Shown piece by piece: positions 6,325 to 6,572 of a stretch of DNA of 6,572 bases (the first letter of the stretch is position 1; every line of letters begins with the position of its first letter). The notes beneath the pieces are model-generated. The model was not told the DNA's origin, ran no database searches, and saw nothing but the letters and a program-made list of their open reading frames with translations. The DNA lies in NCBI GenBank assembly GCA_902795835.1, contig CADBNA010000006.1, positions 1-6,572 of the forward strand, given 5' to 3'. Made by a program: the position numbers and the translations under genes. The stretch is from an uncultured Lachnospiraceae bacterium. Lineage in GTDB: Bacteria > Bacillota_A > Clostridia > Lachnospirales > Lachnospiraceae.

Positions 6325-6362
6325 ACTATTACTATATCATCATCTGCCTTTTCGTGCATCAT
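6321..6362 (-). CDS. Possible 13-codon leader peptide overlapping the operon's first gene
   Basis: A minus-strand reading frame MMHEKADDDIVIV ends in TGA, which overlaps the ATG of the 347-aa gene as ATGA. This arrangement is typical of translational coupling and could explain the missing Shine-Dalgarno of that gene. A weak GAGAAAG lies 6 nt upstream of the first ATG. So short a frame can arise by chance, so this stays tentative. Confidence 0.22.
   Translation of the reverse strand: MMHEKADDDIVIV
6331..6336 (-). promoter_or_regulatory. Candidate -10 placed for leaderless initiation
   Basis: TATAGT (minus strand, one mismatch from TATAAT) ends 6 nt before the ATG at 6324. A transcript starting from it would begin at or next to the start codon, so the missing Shine-Dalgarno could mean a leaderless mRNA. 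There is no good -35 at 17 bp. It competes with the leader-peptide explanation. Confidence 0.22.
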
Positions 6363-6372
6363 TTTTTCTTTC

Positions 6373-6549
6373 TCAGACGGTTTTTTGTCCGCCTCTCATA
6401 AGCCGCATCACCACCACGCTGCATAGCACGCCCGCCGCGTCAATGCACACGTCCCGCAGCTCGCCGCTTCGGCCCGACACGAACAACTGGTGGAACTCAT
6501 GGATACTTCGGCGGGGCAGCCCAACTGTCACGGGCTTCAGCCCATTTAA
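6373..6549 (-). pseudogene. VanZ-family C-terminal remnant
   Basis: On the minus strand the frame reads GLKPVTVGLPRRSIHEFHQ, then LFVSGRSGELRDVCIDAAG, a short hydrophobic run, and stops after RGGQKTV. The core EFHQLFV.GRSGELRDV.ID.AG is the signature of VanZ-like membrane proteins, some of which give low-level teicoplanin resistance. VanZ proteins usually have about 150 or more residues with several membrane helices. Here only about 58 codons are open before an in-frame TGA at 6550-6552, with no ATG upstream of the conserved motif. It is therefore a 5'-truncated or frameshifted remnant. It ends 48 nt before the 347-aa gene. A frameshift from a gene continuing beyond the window is the main alternative. 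Confidence 0.65.
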
Positions 6550-6572
6550 TCATTTTTCTCATATAATGGATA

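Noticed and set aside
6375..6394. Hairpin AGGCGG/CCGTCT at the end of the VanZ remnant as a terminator
   Set aside because: The stem is 6 bp with one G-U pair and an 8-nt A-rich loop, and no U-tract follows on either strand.

Overview
The window carries a minus-strand block of signalling and surface-protein genes flanked on both sides by damaged or chimeric sequence. A moderate base composition, clear Shine-Dalgarno sites on several genes, a rho-independent terminator with a U-tract, BspA-type leucine-rich repeats, Big_2-like and fibronectin III domains, a LytTR regulator and a VanZ fragment suggest a host-associated anaerobic Firmicute (Clostridia such as Lachnospiraceae or Anaerovoracaceae). 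A coriobacterium is a less likely alternative. This is inferred from gene content only; the window has no rRNA or other taxonomic marker.

Layout, read in the direction of transcription (right to left). At 6373-6549 lies a 5'-less VanZ-family remnant. A probable three-gene operon follows: a 347-aa cytoplasmic protein with two XRE/HTH-tail-like modules (6324-5281), a 744-aa secreted protein with LRR_5 repeats, two zinc-ribbon-like modules, a Big_2-like domain and an FnIII domain (5264-3030), and a 569-aa membrane Hanks-type Ser/Thr kinase with two extracellular Big_2-like domains and a Ser/Gly/Lys tail (3022-1313). The gaps are 16 and 7 nt, and the operon ends in a strong terminator at 1258-1280. 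After a 180-nt spacer holding a long imperfect inverted repeat and an 11-bp-period direct repeat comes a separately transcribed LytTR response regulator (1074-364). Its receiver domain lacks the phosphoacceptor aspartate. Last is a 62-aa secreted peptide gene (262-74) that looks like the 5' stub of an FnIII protein. It is cut at about position 85, where unrelated plus-strand coding sequence begins.

Working model (inference): the kinase senses envelope or surface conditions through its Big_2 ectodomain. The co-transcribed secreted LRR protein, which shares the Big_2-like fold, may be a ligand, partner or output. The 347-aa protein is a candidate cytoplasmic partner or substrate. The adjacent LytTR regulator probably cannot be switched by classical Asp phosphorylation, so control by the Ser/Thr kinase or by another route is a testable idea. 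No histidine kinase and no PP2C phosphatase lie in the window. I found no tRNA, rRNA, CRISPR array or complete mobile element.
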